Part shown: one piece after another, positions 6,843-7,512 of the stretch
How the letters are laid out: the number at the start of each line of letters is the position of its first letter
Position numbering within the stretch: position 1 is the stretch's first letter
NCBI GenBank assembly: GCA_919901335.1
Contig: CAKKOZ010000141.1
Coordinates: forward strand, 7,448 to 14,959
From: Nitrospiria bacterium
GTDB taxonomy: Bacteria; Nitrospirota; Nitrospiria; JACQBZ01
Length of the DNA stretch: 7,512 nt
Direction of reading: 5' to 3'
Program-made: the position numbers and the translations under genes
The notes under the pieces: model-generated
Databases searched by the model: none
Told to the model about the DNA's origin: nothing
Seen by the model: only the letters and a program-made list of their open reading frames with translations

Positions 6843-7037
6843 CTATTGGATAATGAACCGGACGGCTTTCACCAGCGCGATATCCAGCAACGACAGATAA
6901 ATTCCGACCATGAACACAAGAATTAAAACAACGGTGGTCGACCCCATGGTCTCAGACCGCGTCGGGTAGGACACCTTTTTCAATTCAGCTTTAACGTCGT
7001 TGAAAAATTCAGAAATCCGACTTAGAAGACCTTTCAC
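6843..7037 (-). CDS. secE: Preprotein translocase subunit SecE, GTG start
   Basis: SecE is the small essential subunit that clamps SecY in the SecYEG protein-conducting channel of the inner membrane. The product is 64 aa, the short single-span form common outside the enteric bacteria (E. coli SecE has three spans). It has an amphipathic N-terminal helix with the conserved FFNDVKAELKKVSYPTRSET (about 11-30), then one hydrophobic segment (about 35-58). The first codon is GTG (7037-7035), supported by AGGAGG (7043-7048) at 5-nt spacing; no in-frame ATG exists before codon 31. The stop is TAG. It lies between tRNA-Trp and nusG, its usual place. Identity is secure from sequence and context together. 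Confidence 0.96.
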   Translation of the reverse strand: MKGLLSRISEFFNDVKAELKKVSYPTRSETMGSTTVVLILVFMVGIYLSLLDIALVKAVRFIIQ

Positions 7038-7042
7038 CGCTT

Positions 7043-7048
7043 CCTCCT
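7043..7048 (-). promoter_or_regulatory. secE Shine–Dalgarno (AGGAGG) fixing a GTG start
   Basis: AGGAGG lies 5 nt upstream of GTG 7037, directly after a run of six T on the minus strand. The consensus match fixes the start codon of this very short gene. Confidence 0.85.
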
Positions 7049-7094
7049 AAAAAATGCGCCCGCAAATGTGGACAGACAAATTCCGGTCTGAAAC

Positions 7095-7171
7095 TGGCAG
7101 GCCAGGAGGGATTCGAACCCCCAACCCGCGGTTTTGGAGACCGCTGCTCTAGCCGTTGGAGCTACTGGCCT
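7095..7171 (-). tRNA. trnW: tRNA-Trp (anticodon CCA)
   Basis: A complete 77-nt cloverleaf including an encoded CCA end. The acceptor stem is AGGCCAG/CTGGCCT (7 bp) with discriminator G (7098) and CCA at 7097-7095. The D arm is GCTC..GAGC with GG in the loop. The anticodon arm is GCGGT-CTCCAAA-ACCGC, with anticodon CCA in the 34-36 positions after the invariant U33. The variable loop is GGGTT, and the T arm has TTCGAAT between GGGGG and CCCTC. The A1–U72 pair and G73 match known bacterial tRNA-Trp identity. It lies between rpmG and secE, a common arrangement. Its first two bases (7171-7170) are also the last two bases of the rpmG stop codon TAG. Confidence 0.98.
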
Positions 7172-7319
7172 ATTTAACTTCTTTATGCATCGTGTGCTTG
7201 CGACACGAATTACAATACTTCTTAAGCTCCAAACGATCCGGGTCATTCGTTTTGTTTTTGACCGTTGAGTAATTCCGTTCCCGGCACTCCGGACATGCCA
7301 GGGTTATAATTTCACGCAT
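7170..7319 (-). CDS. rpmG: Large ribosomal subunit protein L33 (bL33), zinc-ribbon type
   Basis: L33 is a small 50S protein near the E site. The gene encodes 49 aa, beginning MREIITLACPEC and ending HTMHKEVK, which matches the usual length and ends of the family. It is the zinc-binding form, with two CxxC pairs: C9/C12 and C36/C39. RLELKKYCNSC is the family signature. AAAGGAG (7330-7336) lies 10 nt before ATG 7319. The stop TAG occupies 7172-7170 and shares its last two bases with the mature 5' end of tRNA-Trp, so gene and tRNA overlap by 2 nt. The order tuf–rpmG–trnW–secE is conserved in many bacteria. Retention of all four cysteines suggests growth without the zinc-free paralog being obligatory, which is an inference. 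Confidence 0.96.
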   Translation of the reverse strand: MREIITLACPECRERNYSTVKNKTNDPDRLELKKYCNSCRKHTMHKEVK

Positions 7320-7361
7320 TTTCTCATAACTCCTTTATAAATCTACCGTACGGCCATCAAA

Positions 7362-7411
7362 TCGGGGGGCCGCTGCGGCACACAAGAACAAGGTCCTCAC
7401 ATGCCCCCCGA
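7362..7411. repeat. 9-bp inverted repeat in the tuf–rpmG gap
   Basis: Arms TCGGGGGGC (7362-7370) and GCCCCCCGA (7403-7411) are exact reverse complements separated by 32 nt. Within the spacer, GCCG-CTG-CGGC (7370-7380 on the plus strand) can form a small hairpin that uses base 7370 and so competes with the closing pair of the long stem. The element lies upstream of rpmG in the transcript, with no U-tract after it. It could be a leader structure for rpmG or part of tuf mRNA 3'-end formation. Function is unknown. Confidence 0.6.
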
Positions 7412-7425
7412 ACCCCCGCGCTCGC

Positions 7426-7440
7426 ACCGGCAGAGCCGGT
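7426..7440 (-). other. Short hairpin 7 nt after the tuf stop
   Basis: In the mRNA sense, ACCGGC-TCT-GCCGGT is a perfect 6-bp stem with a 3-nt loop, just downstream of the EF-Tu stop codon. It is followed by GCGAGCGCGG and not by U residues, so it is not an intrinsic terminator. It may stabilise the tuf 3' end or be one element of a termination/processing region with the larger repeat nearby. Confidence 0.55.
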
Positions 7441-7447
7441 TGCTCTC

Positions 7448-7512
7448 TTACGCAATGACTTCGCTGATAACGCCGGCGCCGACGGTTCGACCGCCTTCCC
7501 GGATCGCAAACC
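7448..7512 (-). CDS. tuf: Elongation factor Tu, C-terminal 20 codons (5' part beyond window)
   Basis: EF-Tu is the GTPase that brings aminoacyl-tRNA to the ribosomal A site. Only the last 20 full codons are present, read as FAIREGGRTVGAGVISEVIA followed by TAA (7450-7448). This is the end of the third (beta-barrel) domain; REGGRTVGAG is among the most conserved EF-Tu motifs and is part of the surface that meets tRNA and kirromycin. The partial codon at the edge ends in GG, compatible with the Arg usually found before FAIREGG. It lies 128 nt upstream of rpmG. The tail ends in an ordinary length and sequence. Whether a second tuf copy exists elsewhere cannot be seen. Confidence 0.96.
   Translation of the reverse strand, partial: FAIREGGRTVGAGVISEVIA

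Noticed and set aside
7073..7090. Inverted repeat CAGAC/GTCTG between tRNA-Trp and secE
   Set aside because: Only 5 bp with an 8-nt loop and no U-tract; too weak to call a terminator or regulatory hairpin.
7034..7246. Minus-strand 70-codon frame across rpmG, tRNA-Trp and the secE leader
   Set aside because: It reads through the tRNA in a frame different from rpmG and matches nothing; rpmG in the other frame has both CxxC pairs and the L33 signature.
7322..7329. Upstream ATG (7327-7325) close to the rpmG start, opening an 8-codon frame
   Set aside because: It is out of frame with rpmG and only about 2 nt from the Shine–Dalgarno, too close for efficient initiation.
7335..7362. Possible promoter for rpmG (TTGATG ... 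TATAAA on the minus strand)
   Set aside because: The spacer is only 15 nt and the TATAAA abuts the Shine–Dalgarno, so a transcript from it would begin after the ribosome site.
1..7512. Mobile elements, CRISPR arrays, inteins or defence genes
   Set aside because: No direct-repeat arrays, transposase-like frames or interruptions of the conserved genes were seen; rpoB reads without an intein.

Overview
The window is a stretch of the bacterial tuf–rpmG–trnW–secE–nusG–rplKAJL–rpoB translation/transcription cluster. Every gene lies on the minus strand, so transcription runs from the right edge (7512) to the left edge (1). The main gene, rpoB, fills the left half (1-3941) and runs off the left edge only a short way from its expected C-terminus. 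The right edge holds the last 20 codons of an EF-Tu gene.

In transcription order: tuf 3' end (7512-7448); a 128-nt structured gap; rpmG (ribosomal protein L33, 49 aa, 7319-7170); tRNA-Trp(CCA) (7171-7095); secE (7037-6843); nusG (6820-6290); rplK/L11 (6235-5807); rplA/L1 (5761-5069); rplJ/L10 (4997-4467); rplL/L7-L12 (4422-4015); rpoB (3941-1). Gaps are 22-128 nt, and no stretch above 300 nt lacks a gene. No intrinsic terminator with a U-tract and no convincing promoter was seen, so the block reads as one long transcript modulated by hairpins in the rplA–rplJ and rplL–rpoB gaps. Long plus-strand reading frames across rpoB and the ribosomal genes are antisense shadows.

The genes work together in gene expression. 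EF-Tu delivers aminoacyl-tRNA. L33, L11, L1, L10 and L7/L12 belong to the large subunit, and the last four form the L1 stalk and the factor-recruiting stalk. NusG couples RNA polymerase to the ribosome or to Rho. SecE is the small essential subunit of the SecYEG translocon. RpoB is the RNA polymerase beta subunit.

The organism is a bacterium using the standard bacterial code (ATG and GTG starts; TAA, TAG and TGA stops). RpoB carries insertions in the places of E. coli βi4 and βi9 but lacks the βi11 insertion of gamma-proteobacteria. Together with the gene order, this suggests a deep-branching Gram-negative lineage such as Nitrospirota or a deltaproteobacterium-like group. That placement is an inference from remembered families and was not tested.

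The content is conserved housekeeping and I see no new multi-gene system. Two local features stand out. The rpmG stop codon shares two bases with the mature 5' end of tRNA-Trp, so tRNA maturation should remove the stop codon from the rpmG message. There is also a perfect 15-bp-arm palindrome inside the rpoB coding sequence.
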